Below, piece by piece: positions 54,201-63,062 of a stretch of DNA of 64,000 bases. Under the pieces are notes generated by a model. The model was given only the letters and a program-made list of their open reading frames with translations, made no database searches and was not told where the DNA came from. The number at the start of each line of letters is the position of its first letter. The first letter of the stretch is position 1. The position numbers were made by a program, and so were the translations under genes. Origin of the DNA: Ruminococcaceae bacterium UBA1417 (GTDB taxonomy: Bacteria > Bacillota > Clostridia > Oscillospirales > Acutalibacteraceae); the NCBI GenBank assembly GCA_002305575.1, contig DBPP01000004.1:156-64155 (forward strand), in the 5' to 3' direction.

Positions 54201-54923
54201 TTACGGCGTCAGAAACCGTTTTTTCTGCATCATCCAGTCATTGCGCTGCTTTTGCAGAATGCCGCTCGCGCGCATCGAAACGTAATCCTCATCCGTAAAA
54301 ATAAAGTGATCCGCCAGATGGATGCCGACGCTTGCCAGCACCATGTCGATTTCCTTGGTGGACTGAATGTCCCGCGTCGAGGGCGTACAGTTTCCACTGG
54401 GATGGTTGTGCGCCAGATAAACCGTATCGGCGTCATACGCCAGGCACAGGGCAAGCAGTTCCCGGATGTACAGCGGCACCCCGCGCACGGACCCTTCGTT
54501 GATGACGTCCATGTATTTGAGATAGCCCTTGCTGTCCAGAATCAGAAGCACCACGATTTCCCGTTTCTGCCCGAAAAATTTGCTGCGGACCGTATGAAAC
54601 GCCACACCTGTATCGGTGATCCGCGCGCGGATACTCTGTTTGGACTCCAGATAGACGCGGAAAATATCGGGAAATGCAGCGAGCAGCGCGGCCGTTTTCC
54701 CATCGAGTTCCGGCTCGCGACGCAGGACTTGTTCCGGCGCTTCAAAAATATCGGCCAGGTGCTCAAACCGCTCGAGCAGACGCCGCGCCACCGTCTCGGC
54801 ATCCATTTTCGGGTTCACGGTGCGCAGCAGAAACGCCAGCGTTTCCTGTTCTGAAAGGCCGCGTTCCGCTTTGAGCGCCGAAACCGCGCTGCTTTTGCCA
54901 TCCCGCTTCCTTTCCTCTTCCAC
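54201..54923 (-). CDS. radC: RadC/JAB-domain protein
   Basis: 240-residue protein with an N-terminal helix-hairpin-helix-like region and a C-terminal JAB/MPN metalloprotease-like domain: HNHPSGNCTPSTRDI (about 171-185) with the metal ligands His, His and Asp, and LADHFIFTDEDYVSMRASG. Despite the historical name DNA repair protein RadC, the biochemical role is unsettled. The GTG start is preferred because AGGAGG lies five bases before it; an ATG seven codons upstream (54944) is the alternative. It follows the alpha/beta hydrolase gene closely. Confidence 0.9.
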   Translation of the reverse strand: MEEERKRDGKSSAVSALKAERGLSEQETLAFLLRTVNPKMDAETVARRLLERFEHLADIFEAPEQVLRREPELDGKTAALLAAFPDIFRVYLESKQSIRARITDTGVAFHTVRSKFFGQKREIVVLLILDSKGYLKYMDVINEGSVRGVPLYIRELLALCLAYDADTVYLAHNHPSGNCTPSTRDIQSTKEIDMVLASVGIHLADHFIFTDEDYVSMRASGILQKQRNDWMMQKKRFLTP

Positions 54924-54946
54924 ACGATCCTCCTGTCCCGGCATCT

Positions 54947-55837
54947 TCAGCCGTCAAGGTATTGGTCAATAAACGTCCGGATTGTATTCCAATACAGTTC
55001 CGGATCTTTTTCCGCCGATTCAGCGTGCCCGGCTTCTGGAATGATCAGCAGCTGTTTCGCACAGCGCGCAGCCCCGTACAAGCGCAGCGCCATAGAGGCG
55101 GGCACAAGCGCATCCTTTTCGCCGTGGATGAACAAAATCGGGATACGGCACTGCCGCACCTGCTCCAGCGCACTTGCCCGCCGGAAACTGTAACCCGCAC
55201 GCAGCCGTGCCAGAAGCGAAGCGATCGGCAAAACCGGATACGGCGGCGTGTGGTACAGCGGTCTCATGGAGATCTTAAAAATCTCCCAAACCGATGTATA
55301 TCCACAGTCTTCGATGACGAGCTTAACCTGCTTGGGCAGCACTTCGCCCGCCGTCATCATCACGGTCGCCGCACCCATAGACTCGCCAAACAGAACGATC
55401 TGCGCGTTTTTGTCGCGGTGCAGGATCTCATAGATCCATTCCACAATATCCCGGCGTTCCGGCCAGCCCATACCGATCATGCGGCCGTCACTGCCGCCGT
55501 GCGCGCGCGCGTCCGGCAAAAGGACATTAAAGCCCATGTCATAAAACGATTTGGCTCGATCCAGCATGCTCTGCGCGCAGCATTTGTAGCCGTGGCAGAT
55601 GATCACATATCGACTGCCAGCCTGCGGAATAAACCAGGCGCGCAGTCGCATATTCTCCCGATTGCGATGTGTGACATACCGGGCGTTTTTGAGCCACGTT
55701 TCTCCCTGCCGTTCGGCACACAGGCGCTGTCCATGCGGCGCAGCCTTGCGGCGCAATTCGATGTCGATCATAGCGTTGGCAGCCGCCAGAAGGCCGCCAA
55801 CCGCAATTGCGGAAACACAAAGAAGTTTCTTTCCCAT
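54947..55837 (-). CDS. Alpha/beta-hydrolase, membrane-anchored, BEM46-like
   Basis: 296-residue serine hydrolase. An uncleaved or cleaved hydrophobic head (LLCVSAIAVGGLLAAANAM) suggests the enzyme faces outward or is membrane-attached. Nucleophile Ser in FGESMGAATV (about 155), Asp in HGEKDALVPA (about 245) and His in PEAGHAESAE (about 275) form the triad. HGYKCCAQSMLD is the oxyanion strand. Substrate unknown; esterase or peptidase-like. Only a short gap separates it from radC. Confidence 0.88.
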   Translation of the reverse strand: MGKKLLCVSAIAVGGLLAAANAMIDIELRRKAAPHGQRLCAERQGETWLKNARYVTHRNRENMRLRAWFIPQAGSRYVIICHGYKCCAQSMLDRAKSFYDMGFNVLLPDARAHGGSDGRMIGMGWPERRDIVEWIYEILHRDKNAQIVLFGESMGAATVMMTAGEVLPKQVKLVIEDCGYTSVWEIFKISMRPLYHTPPYPVLPIASLLARLRAGYSFRRASALEQVRQCRIPILFIHGEKDALVPASMALRLYGAARCAKQLLIIPEAGHAESAEKDPELYWNTIRTFIDQYLDG

Positions 55838-55872
55838 CTTCGTCCCTTCCTTTCTGCCCCGCCGCCCACGCT

Positions 55873-57177
55873 TTATTTTGTGCGGACAGCGATAACCGTA
55901 TCCAGCGCATCCGGCAGATGCACGGTATTGGACACCTGCACGAAAACCACATCCGGATAATTCTCGACAATCCAGTTTTCGAGCGGCTGTACCTCCGAGC
56001 CGTCGCAGACGAGGCGCATGGATTCGACCTCATCCCGCGCAATTCCCTGCAGCGGAATGCCACCGATGGAGTTTTCCATAATATGATAGTAGAGCGTTTT
56101 GCCGTTCCGCGTGATCCGTCCGTTTTCGGGCTTGGGCAGATCGCAGCCGCCACAGCCGTAGATGGACTCCGCATTTTTGCGCATCCAGCTTCCAATCTTC
56201 TCGAGAATCTCGACGGACTCCTGCGGAATATTGCCGCGGGCATCCGGGCCGACATTCAAAAGCATGTTGCCGTTTTTGCTGACGCATTCGACCAGCTTCT
56301 TAATGATCATTTCCGCAGGTTTAAAGTTTTTATCCTTCGCGCAGTAGCCCCAGTTGTCGTTCATCGTGATACACGCTTCCCAGCAGATATCCCGACCATG
56401 GCTGTCCTTGAAGCCGGTTTGCGGGATGATCTGCTCCGGGCTGACATAATCGCCGCTGAACTCGAGCGGCTCATCCGTTGCGATGGAGCCGAATCCGCTG
56501 CCGCTCACCTCCAAGCGGTTGTCGAGGATGATGTCCGGCTGCAGGGAACGCACCATGCGCACAAGCTCCGAAGCATGCCATTTTTCACCGGTCATGTCAT
56601 CATAGGAGAAATCGAACCACATCAGATCGATCTTACCGTAGTTCGTGCACAACTCGCGCACCTGCCCGTGCATATATTCGAGATAGTTGTCAAAATTGTG
56701 TGTTTTGCCTTTAAACGCTTCATTGTTGCGCATCGGATGATGGCGGTCGCCATATGCGGGATAATCCGGATGGTGCCAATCGAGCAGCGAGTAATAGAGG
56801 CCGACGCGGATGCCTTCGGCGCGGAACGCCTCCAAAAACTCGCGCACGATATCGCGCCCAAACGGCGTATTCGTCGATTTCCAATCGGTCAGCTTGGAAT
56901 CAAACAGACAGAACCCATCGTGGTGCTTTGCCGTCAGAACGGCATATTTCATGCCTGCCTGTTTGGTGAGACGCGCCCACGCTTTCGCGTCAAAATCCAC
57001 GGGGTTAAACTCGCTGAAAAACGGCGTATACTGCCCTTCCGGCATTTCCTCCACAGAGCGCAGCCACTCGCCGCGGGCCGGTATGGCATACAGCCCCCAA
57101 TGGATAAACATACCGAACCGGTCATGGCGGAACCACTGCATCCGTTCGTCGTATTTTGCACGGTCAAATTTGTACAT
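55873..57177 (-). CDS. Alpha-L-fucosidase, glycoside hydrolase family 29
   Basis: 434-residue retaining fucosidase without a signal peptide, so probably acting inside the cell on imported fucosylated glycans (mucin, milk or plant). RFGMFIHWGLYA (20-31), TAKHHDGFCLFDS (82-94) and the nucleophile Asp 189 in LMWFDFSYDD are the GH29 hallmarks; NGNMLLNVGPDARG and a beta-sandwich C-terminus complete it. Start at MYKFDRAKY after AAGGAGACG. It has its own promoter; the OAD terminator separates it from the upstream operon. Confidence 0.95.
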   Translation of the reverse strand: MYKFDRAKYDERMQWFRHDRFGMFIHWGLYAIPARGEWLRSVEEMPEGQYTPFFSEFNPVDFDAKAWARLTKQAGMKYAVLTAKHHDGFCLFDSKLTDWKSTNTPFGRDIVREFLEAFRAEGIRVGLYYSLLDWHHPDYPAYGDRHHPMRNNEAFKGKTHNFDNYLEYMHGQVRELCTNYGKIDLMWFDFSYDDMTGEKWHASELVRMVRSLQPDIILDNRLEVSGSGFGSIATDEPLEFSGDYVSPEQIIPQTGFKDSHGRDICWEACITMNDNWGYCAKDKNFKPAEMIIKKLVECVSKNGNMLLNVGPDARGNIPQESVEILEKIGSWMRKNAESIYGCGGCDLPKPENGRITRNGKTLYYHIMENSIGGIPLQGIARDEVESMRLVCDGSEVQPLENWIVENYPDVVFVQVSNTVHLPDALDTVIAVRTK

Positions 57178-57250
57178 ATGGATCGTCTCCTTCGCTTGTA
57201 TCCTGCGCACGCAGCTCACAATGGCCGGCCGCACCGTTTCACTTTAAACA

Positions 57251-57279
57251 AGTTTAGCATTTTACCGGAAGTTTGTAAA
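57251..57279 (-). promoter_or_regulatory. Promoter of the fucosidase gene
   Basis: TTTACA, 17 bases, TAAACT on the minus strand. Confidence 0.65.
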
Positions 57280-57306
57280 TACCGAATCGCATTTTCGTGC
57301 GTTTTT

Positions 57307-57348
57307 ATTAAAAAACCACCGGCCATTTCGGAAAATGACCGGTGGTTT
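57307..57348 (-). terminator. Terminator of the decarboxylase operon
   Basis: AAACCACCGG / CCGGTGGTTT stem extended by CATTT/AAATG, then TTTTTT on the minus strand. Confidence 0.92.
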
Positions 57349-57373
57349 CCATGCATTTTATTTTAAGCGGGAA

Positions 57374-58816
57374 TCAGAAATTGCCGTTTGTGAGATCTTC
57401 CACGTAGAGCGTGCGCGGTGTGTTGTCCGCGGGCGCAGCCGGTGCAGCCGGTGCAGCAGCAGGCGCGGGCTCGTCCTTGTGCGGGTTGTCACGCCACTCA
57501 AAGAACTTCGTCGCGACAGCCGGGAACAGCGCGTAAGAAAGCACATCTTCCTCGCTCTTGGCGCGGTCGCCGAGCTCCGCTCTGTACTTCTCGAGCTCCG
57601 GCTCGATGAGGTCGGCCGGACGGCAGGTAATGACCTTGTCATCACCGATGCACTTCTTGCGCACTTCCTCATTGACCTTGCCCGGGAGCTGGCCGTATTC
57701 GCCGCGAAGCATGCCCTTGCTCTCCTTGGTAACCATCTTATAGCGCTCGCCGACAAGCACGTTCATGACGGCCTGCGTACCGACAATCTGGCTGGTCGGG
57801 GTGACGAGCGGCGGGTAACCGAAGTCCTCGCGCACACGCGGAACCTCCGCGAGCACGTCGTAGTACTTGTCCTCGGCATTTGCCTGCTTGAGCTGAGAGA
57901 TCAGGTTAGAGAGCATGCCGCCCGGTACCTGATACAGCAGTGTGTTGGTGTCGACCTTCAGAACCTTCGGGTTGACGTCAAGCTTTTCGGCCACCTTTCT
58001 GAAGTGCGCCGCAATCTCGCTGAGCTTTTCAAGGTCAAGGCCGGTATCGCGGCTCGTGCCCTTGAGCGTCGCGACCAGCGATTCGGTTGCGGGCTGCGAG
58101 GTGCCGTTCGCCAGCGGGGACAGCGCGCAGTCGACAATATCGACGCCGGCCTGCGCCGCCATCAGGTTGGTCATATCGCCGGTACCGGTCGTGTTGTGCG
58201 TATGCAGGTGGATCGGTACGCCGACGTTTGCCTTCAGCTTCTTGACGAGCGAATACGCATCGTACGGCAGGAGCAGGTTCGCCATATCTTTGATGCAGAT
58301 CGTATCCGCGCCCATCTTTTCGAGCTTCATCGCGAGCTTTACGAAGTAGTCCTCGTTGTGCACGGGGCTCTTTGTATAGCTGATCGCCGCTTCCACCTTG
58401 CCGCCATATTCCTTGACGTATTTCATCGCGGCTTCCATGTTGCGCGGGTCGTTCAGCGCGTCGAAAATACGGACAATGTCAATGCCGTTTTCGATGGATT
58501 TTTTGCAGAACTGCTCGACCACGTCGTCCGCATAGTGCTTGTAGCCGAGGAGGTTCTGGCCGCGCAGAAGCATCTGCAGCGGCGTTTTGGGCATCGCTTT
58601 TTTGAGCGTGCGCAGACGCTCCCACGGGTCCTCGTTCAGGAAGCGCATGCAGACGTCAAACGTCGCACCGCCCCAGCATTCGAGAGACCAGTACCCCATG
58701 TTGTCGAGCATTTCACAGGCCGGGAGCATATCCTCGATGCGCATACGCGTGGCAGCCTGAGACTGATGCGCGTCGCGCAGGATGGTATCCATGATCTTAA
58801 GGGGATTCGTAGCCAT
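57374..58816 (-). CDS. oadA: Na+-translocating decarboxylase, alpha subunit (oxaloacetate decarboxylase type)
   Basis: 480-residue carboxyltransferase subunit that moves CO2 from oxaloacetate to biotin. TIM-barrel motifs: MDTILRDAHQSQAATRMR (9-26), GGATFDVCMRFLNEDPW, KDMANLLLP (metal and carbamylated Lys region) and HTHNTTGTGD. A short Ala/Pro linker ends the protein; the biotin domain is on a separate gene. A pyruvate carboxylase B-type function is the alternative, but the adjacent membrane subunit supports sodium pumping. Last of four genes. Confidence 0.93.
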   Translation of the reverse strand: MATNPLKIMDTILRDAHQSQAATRMRIEDMLPACEMLDNMGYWSLECWGGATFDVCMRFLNEDPWERLRTLKKAMPKTPLQMLLRGQNLLGYKHYADDVVEQFCKKSIENGIDIVRIFDALNDPRNMEAAMKYVKEYGGKVEAAISYTKSPVHNEDYFVKLAMKLEKMGADTICIKDMANLLLPYDAYSLVKKLKANVGVPIHLHTHNTTGTGDMTNLMAAQAGVDIVDCALSPLANGTSQPATESLVATLKGTSRDTGLDLEKLSEIAAHFRKVAEKLDVNPKVLKVDTNTLLYQVPGGMLSNLISQLKQANAEDKYYDVLAEVPRVREDFGYPPLVTPTSQIVGTQAVMNVLVGERYKMVTKESKGMLRGEYGQLPGKVNEEVRKKCIGDDKVITCRPADLIEPELEKYRAELGDRAKSEEDVLSYALFPAVATKFFEWRDNPHKDEPAPAAAPAAPAAPADNTPRTLYVEDLTNGNF

Positions 58817-58844
58817 ATTCTATCTCTTCCTTTCCAAAGCGTAA

Positions 58845-60041
58845 TCAAGAGCCGAACAGCGCGAGGAACACACCGGCCGCAACGGCGGAACCGATGACGC
58901 CCGCAACGTTCGGACCCATCGCATGCATCAGCAGGAAGTTGCGCGGATTCTCCTTCTGGCCGACAACCTGCGATACGCGGGCAGCCATCGGAACCGCGGA
59001 AACGCCGGCCGAACCGATCAGCGGATTGATCTTATCCTTGAGGAACAGGTTCATGAACTTCGCCAGCAGAACACCGCCTGCCGTGCCGAAGCCAAATGCG
59101 ATGACACCCAGCGCAAGAATCGACAGCGTCTGGACATTGAGGAAGTTCGCAGCCGTTGCCGTAGCGCCCACGGAGATGCCGAGGAAGATCGTGACGGTGT
59201 TCATCAGTTCGTTCTGTGCCGTCTTGTTCAGGCGCTCTACAACGCCGGACTCACGCATCAGGTTGCCGAGCATCAAAGCGCCGATCAGGGAAGCCGCAGA
59301 GGGCAGCATCAGCGAAACGAAGATGGTAACGACGATCGGGAACAGAATCTTCTCGGTCTTCGAAACCTCGCGGAGCTGCTTCATCTGGATCATGCGCTCC
59401 TTCTTTGTGGTCAGGGCCTTCATGATCGGCGGCTGAATAACCGGCACGAGCGCCATATAGGAGTATGCAGCAACCGCGATCGGGCCAAGCAGCTCCGGCG
59501 CGAGCTTCGAGGTAACGAAGATCGCCGTCGGGCCGTCCGCACCGCCGATGATGCCGATGGAGCTCGCCTGCTCCGGCGTAAAGCCAAGCAGCGTGGCGCC
59601 GATGTACGTGACAAAGATGCCGAGCTGCGCAGCCGCACCGAGCAGCAGGCTCTTCGGGTTTGCAATCAGCGGACCAAAGTCCGTCATGCAGCCGACACCG
59701 ACGAAGATCAGGCACGGATACACGCCGAGCTTCACACCGAGGTACAACACGTCGATCAGACCGACGGCTTCGGTGCCACCGTTTGCAAGCGGAACACCGC
59801 TCGCGAACATCTCCCAGTGCACGTGGCCGCCTTCAAACAGCTCCGCGTGGTAGATGCCGGCGCCGGGCAGGTTCGTCAGAAGCATGCCGAACGCGATCGG
59901 CAACAGGAGCATCGGCTCAAATTTCTTGACGATTGCGAGATACAGAAGCACACAAGCCACAACCAGCATAATCAGGCTGAGCGGGTTTTCGCTCACGAGA
60001 TAAAAGCCCGTGCTCTTCAGAAAGTTTACTATAGCTTCCAT
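58845..60041 (-). CDS. oadB: Na+-translocating decarboxylase, beta subunit
   Basis: 398-residue polytopic membrane protein of the sodium-pumping decarboxylase beta family; decarboxylates carboxybiotin and exports Na+. Conserved [18 protein letters not shown] and [25 protein letters not shown] (family Na+-site loops, about 150-180) and the C-terminal [15 protein letters not shown]...[14 protein letters not shown] are present. Nine or so helices. Starts after AAAGGAGTG, 40 bases past the carrier gene. Confidence 0.96.
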   Translation of the reverse strand: MEAIVNFLKSTGFYLVSENPLSLIMLVVACVLLYLAIVKKFEPMLLLPIAFGMLLTNLPGAGIYHAELFEGGHVHWEMFASGVPLANGGTEAVGLIDVLYLGVKLGVYPCLIFVGVGCMTDFGPLIANPKSLLLGAAAQLGIFVTYIGATLLGFTPEQASSIGIIGGADGPTAIFVTSKLAPELLGPIAVAAYSYMALVPVIQPPIMKALTTKKERMIQMKQLREVSKTEKILFPIVVTIFVSLMLPSAASLIGALMLGNLMRESGVVERLNKTAQNELMNTVTIFLGISVGATATAANFLNVQTLSILALGVIAFGFGTAGGVLLAKFMNLFLKDKINPLIGSAGVSAVPMAARVSQVVGQKENPRNFLLMHAMGPNVAGVIGSAVAAGVFLALFGS

Positions 60042-60081
60042 GGAAAGTTACACTCCTTTACAGATTCTTCGCGCACGGCGA

Positions 60082-60447
60082 TCAGCCGATGACGCAGAGG
60101 AGTGTGCCGCTTTCTACCGTCGCGCCCTTCTGGACTGCAACATTGACGACCTTACCGGCCTTCGGCGCCATGATCTCGTTTTCCATCTTCATGGCTTCGA
60201 GAATCATCAGAACCTGACCCTCGGCAACCGTATCGCCGACGTTGACGTTGACGGAAAGGATCGTACCGGGCATCGGGCAGTTGACGGATTCACCGGCACC
60301 GGACGCGACAGGTGCCGGAGCGGGCGCAGGGGCAGCCGCCGGGGCGGGAGCAGGCGCAGCCGCGGGAGCCGGAGCAGCGCCGCCGGTGATTTCTTCTACT
60401 GTAACTTCGTAAGCCGTGCCGTTGACGTTGACATTATACTTTTTCAT
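60082..60447 (-). CDS. Biotin carboxyl carrier protein of the decarboxylase
   Basis: 121-residue biotin carrier. The biotinylated lysine is Lys 87 in EAMKMENEI, in a C-terminal biotinyl-lipoyl domain (54-121). An N-terminal domain (MKKYNVNVNGTAYEV) is joined by a flexible Ala/Pro linker (22-47) that lets biotin swing between alpha and beta subunits. Needs BirA, which is not in the window. Confidence 0.96.
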   Translation of the reverse strand: MKKYNVNVNGTAYEVTVEEITGGAAPAPAAAPAPAPAAAPAPAPAPVASGAGESVNCPMPGTILSVNVNVGDTVAEGQVLMILEAMKMENEIMAPKAGKVVNVAVQKGATVESGTLLCVIG

Positions 60448-60495
60448 TTGAATTTACCTCTCATCATGTTAAAATCAAAATTGACCTTTTCCATC

Positions 60496-60780
60496 TCAGA
60501 CTCTTTTGATCGAATGGATGCGGATATGCGAGACGTCCGTCCCCATTTCCTCCGCGATTGCAACCGCGATCGCCGCAACCATCTGCTGCTTGTTTCCGGT
60601 CGCAACCGGCGCTGCTGCCGGTGCCGGAGCCGCCGCGGGAACCGCCTCGGCAGGTGTAGCCGGAGCAGCCTTCGACATGATGGCGCCCATCAGCTTGATA
60701 ATGATGATCAGACAGATCAGAACCACAAACACGGTAATGAGACCCATCAAAACCACCTGTGCAATACCGATTTCTCCCAT
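60496..60780 (-). CDS. Decarboxylase gamma subunit (OadG family)
   Basis: 94-residue small membrane subunit that holds alpha to beta. One N-terminal helix (VVLMGLITVFVVLICLIIIIKL, about 9-30, membrane-spanning), an Ala/Pro linker (38-60) and a short C-terminal IAVAIAEEMGTDVSHIRIHSIKRV segment. First gene of the operon, after GGGAGG. Confidence 0.9.
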   Translation of the reverse strand: MGEIGIAQVVLMGLITVFVVLICLIIIIKLMGAIMSKAAPATPAEAVPAAAPAPAAAPVATGNKQQMVAAIAVAIAEEMGTDVSHIRIHSIKRV

Positions 60781-60888
60781 GTTTTTTACCTCCCTTCGCC
60801 AGAGTTATGGAAATGAAAAATAAAACTGTACGTAAATTCTGAAAAAAATACCATATTCCCGCATTTTATCAGAATACAGTTATATCCT

Positions 60889-60917
60889 AACATAAAATTC
60901 AGAATTCCGCAATGCAA
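60889..60917 (-). promoter_or_regulatory. Promoter of the decarboxylase operon
   Basis: TTGCAT, 17 bases, TATGTT on the minus strand, about 110 bases before the gamma-subunit start. Weaker than most promoters here. Confidence 0.5.
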
Positions 60918-60978
60918 ATTTAAAAAATTTTTTAGATTTCTGACCAACTGTCCGTCGCAGGTCCCTGTAAAAAAACAG

Positions 60979-61007
60979 TTGCAAACAAGGGGTAAAAATA
61001 GTAAAAT
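60979..61007 (+). promoter_or_regulatory. Promoter of the DUF4364 gene
   Basis: TTGCAA, 17 bases, TAAAAT. The 350-base gap between the decarboxylase operon and this gene holds only these two divergent promoters and an AT-rich stretch. Confidence 0.7.
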
Positions 61008-61130
61008 GGACATATATTAGAAGCTATTGAAAGCCCATCCAAAGCCGGGCGCACCCGCGCGCCGGACGGCTGTGGTCTGCATCGTTTGCCTGCGTCGATG
61101 CTGCGCAGGCGGGAGGAGTGTGATTATCTC

Positions 61131-61703
61131 ATGGAATTTGACGCGTTCACCGGCGGCGTTGCGCCCGGCGGCCTGCGCTCCAAGAGCGATATCCGCATTT
61201 TGATCTGCTATATTTTGAAAAGTGTCGGGGCGCCGCTTTCCGGCGAGGATATCATCCGTATTTTGCAGGAAAAGGCGCTCGCCAATTATTTTGAAGCCAA
61301 CGATGCGCTTTCTGCACTCTGCGCGCTCGGCAATATCCGCCGCGATGAAGCCGGCAACTACACGCTCGAGCCACAGGGGATCAGCGTCGCGGAAAATCTC
61401 GATGTGCTGCTTCCGCTCTCCGTGCGCGACAAGGCTGTCGCCGCCGCCATGACCCTTTTGGCCTCCGCCAAAGTGGAGCGGGAAAACGCCGTGACGACGA
61501 CGCGCACCGAAAACGGGTACAACGTGACCTGCCACATCTCCGGCGGCGATATGGAACTGATGAATCTGACCGTCTATGTGCCGGATCTGTATCAGGCGCG
61601 CATTGTGAAAAAGAATTTCCACCGCGATCCCCAGCGCGTTTACAGCCTTCTGCTCGCGGCGCTGACCGGCGATGACGAGTTGACCAAGAATATTCTCGGT
61701 TGA
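61131..61703 (+). CDS. DUF4364 family protein
   Basis: 190-residue cytoplasmic protein of a Clostridia-typical family. The N-terminal half (SKSDIRILICYILKSVGAPLSGEDIIRIL, about residues 19-47; described by position) is a winged-helix-like domain, which suggests a regulator, although no DNA target is known. The rest is alpha/beta without clear motifs. ATG at 61131 follows GGGAGGAG with a 12-base gap; the in-frame ATG further upstream lacks a site. It is divergent from the decarboxylase operon. Confidence 0.85.
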   Translation: MEFDAFTGGVAPGGLRSKSDIRILICYILKSVGAPLSGEDIIRILQEKALANYFEANDALSALCALGNIRRDEAGNYTLEPQGISVAENLDVLLPLSVRDKAVAAAMTLLASAKVERENAVTTTRTENGYNVTCHISGGDMELMNLTVYVPDLYQARIVKKNFHRDPQRVYSLLLAALTGDDELTKNILG

Positions 61704-61866
61704 CGCGTTTCGGATTGACACGGCTTGCCCGCGTCAGCCGGCTGTTCGCCGTACTTTTGAAAAACGCATGCATCTCCCCCCTCTTTCGACATTTTTTGCA
61801 CCGCAAAATGCGTATACTGTTCTTTGATCCCCCGTAAATGGCAAAAATTCTACGCCGTGGTTGTTG
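61704..61866. other. Gene-free stretch ahead of the XRE promoter region
   Basis: No reading frame with a ribosome site, no terminator-type hairpin and no RNA gene were recognised. Confidence 0.5.
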
Positions 61867-61885
61867 TTCACTACCCGTAAGTGAA
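61867..61885. promoter_or_regulatory. Inverted repeat, candidate operator of the XRE regulator
   Basis: TTCACT and AGTGAA arms with the 7-base spacer ACCCGTA. The half-sequence CCCGTAARTG also occurs 45 bases upstream as CCCGTAAATG. A TATAAT box follows at 61925-61930, without a good -35. Confidence 0.5.
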
Positions 61886-62012
61886 AGATTATCACGTGTC
61901 CGTGCATACATTCTCTCTCTATTTTATAATGGCTTGGCGTTAGAAGGATACACCTGCAACGCACTGTACATACTGAAAGAGAGACGTATGGATTCGGGAC
62001 GGTGAGCAACAG

Positions 62013-62450
62013 ATGGAAATGAACGCGAGAACTCTGCTTGGTCTGCGGCTCCGGAAATTCCGCAAGGACAACGGCTATTCGCAAAGTCACATTGCAAATG
62101 TTCTGGGGATTGAGCGTTCCACCTACACGTACTACGAAATCGGAAAAACCATTCCGGTCGTTTTTGATCTGATGCGTCTGGCCGATTTATACAGCATCTC
62201 CATGGATGAGTTGCTCGGCTTTCACGCCGACTCTTCGGATCCCCTCGCTTTCGGTGAGCCGCGCCAGCCTGTCAAGGCGGTTGTGCGCCGTCAGGAGCGT
62301 TACCCGCGCGAGGTCATGCAGGATCTTTCCACCGAGGAGCGTCAGTTGATCGCCTATTTTCGCTCGACCAAACCGGCGGAGCGGCGTCAGTTCTTCGAGC
62401 ATCTGCGCACTTGCCGCCGACGCGAATCACGCCGCAGCACCACTGTGTGA
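62013..62450 (+). CDS. XRE-family helix-turn-helix regulator
   Basis: 145-residue DNA-binding protein. The Cro/C1-type domain is GLRLRKFRKDNGYSQSHIANVLGIERSTYTYYEIGKTIP (residues about 10-48 by position), followed by a short oligomerisation part. It is shaped like a chromosomal single-copy regulator rather than a phage repressor. The ATG at 62013 follows GGTGAG; the ATG two codons later is equally possible. Target unknown; an inverted repeat upstream suggests self-regulation. Confidence 0.85.
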   Translation: MEMNARTLLGLRLRKFRKDNGYSQSHIANVLGIERSTYTYYEIGKTIPVVFDLMRLADLYSISMDELLGFHADSSDPLAFGEPRQPVKAVVRRQERYPREVMQDLSTEERQLIAYFRSTKPAERRQFFEHLRTCRRRESRRSTTV

Positions 62451-62557
62451 TCATGGCTGCGGTGCGGTCGTCCCCTCTTTCTTGCGCAGCCCTTTCGTCT
62501 TGTGTTTCTCAGCCGAATTCCGCAATTTGCGGTTTTCACAATATACGCTATGCATTT

Positions 62558-62634
62558 GCGCTTGTAGCCCAGTTGGATAGAGCGACAGACTCCGACTCTG
62601 TAGGCCGCTGGTTCGAGTCCAGTCAAGCGCGCCA
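62558..62634 (+). tRNA. tRNA-Arg (anticodon CCG)
   Basis: Full cloverleaf: acceptor GCGCTTG / CAAGCGC, D arm GCCC...GAGC with one C-A mismatch, anticodon stem ACAGA / TCTGT around loop CTCCGAC (anticodon CCG, decoding CGG), and T arm GCTGG TTCGAGT CCAGT. The CCA end is encoded (62632-62634). Confidence 0.95.
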
Positions 62635-62670
62635 ATCCCCCTTCAAGGTTTTCCTTGGAGGGGGATTTCT
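62634..62670 (+). terminator. Terminator of the tRNA-Arg gene
   Basis: AATCCCCCTTCAAGG / CCTTGGAGGGGGATT stem of about 15 bp with a four-base loop, then TCTTTTG. Confidence 0.9.
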
Positions 62671-62918
62671 TTTGCTCAAGAAGTAGCGGCTCCCTTTGCC
62701 AGATCCCCCATATGGCTTCGACAAATGCGCCTGTATATAGGTCCATCAGTATGGGCAGTACACCACCAGACGCATCTTGGCGCACCGCGGTTTTCTTTTG
62801 CTCGGCCACGGCAACCGGCGACTCGCCGCCCTTTCGGCTTGTCTGCGCGCTGTTCAGGGCAGTCAAAACACAGAAAACGATTTTCTCTTTAAATTTTATC
62901 TCACTGTGTGCTATACTG
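62671..62918. other. Gene-free stretch after tRNA-Arg
   Basis: A minus-strand open frame runs through here and on through the antisense of the tRNA; it has no ribosome site and is treated as spurious. Nothing else was recognised. Confidence 0.45.
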
Positions 62919-62927
62919 AAATAAAAA
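62919..62927 (+). promoter_or_regulatory. Extended -10 promoter of the SDR gene
   Basis: TGC followed by TATACT, an extended -10 element. A weak TTTAAA sits 18 bases upstream. Confidence 0.5.
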
Positions 62928-63062
62928 TTCTTGCCAGCATACGCCTGCCGTCCGGACTAGGATGCGCAGTGAACGGTCGATCTATGCCTCTGCCGCTCCC
63001 CTTTCACCCGGCGCATTTCGGCGCGGCGTTGATCCAACAGGCACCCATTGAGGAGGAAAAGG

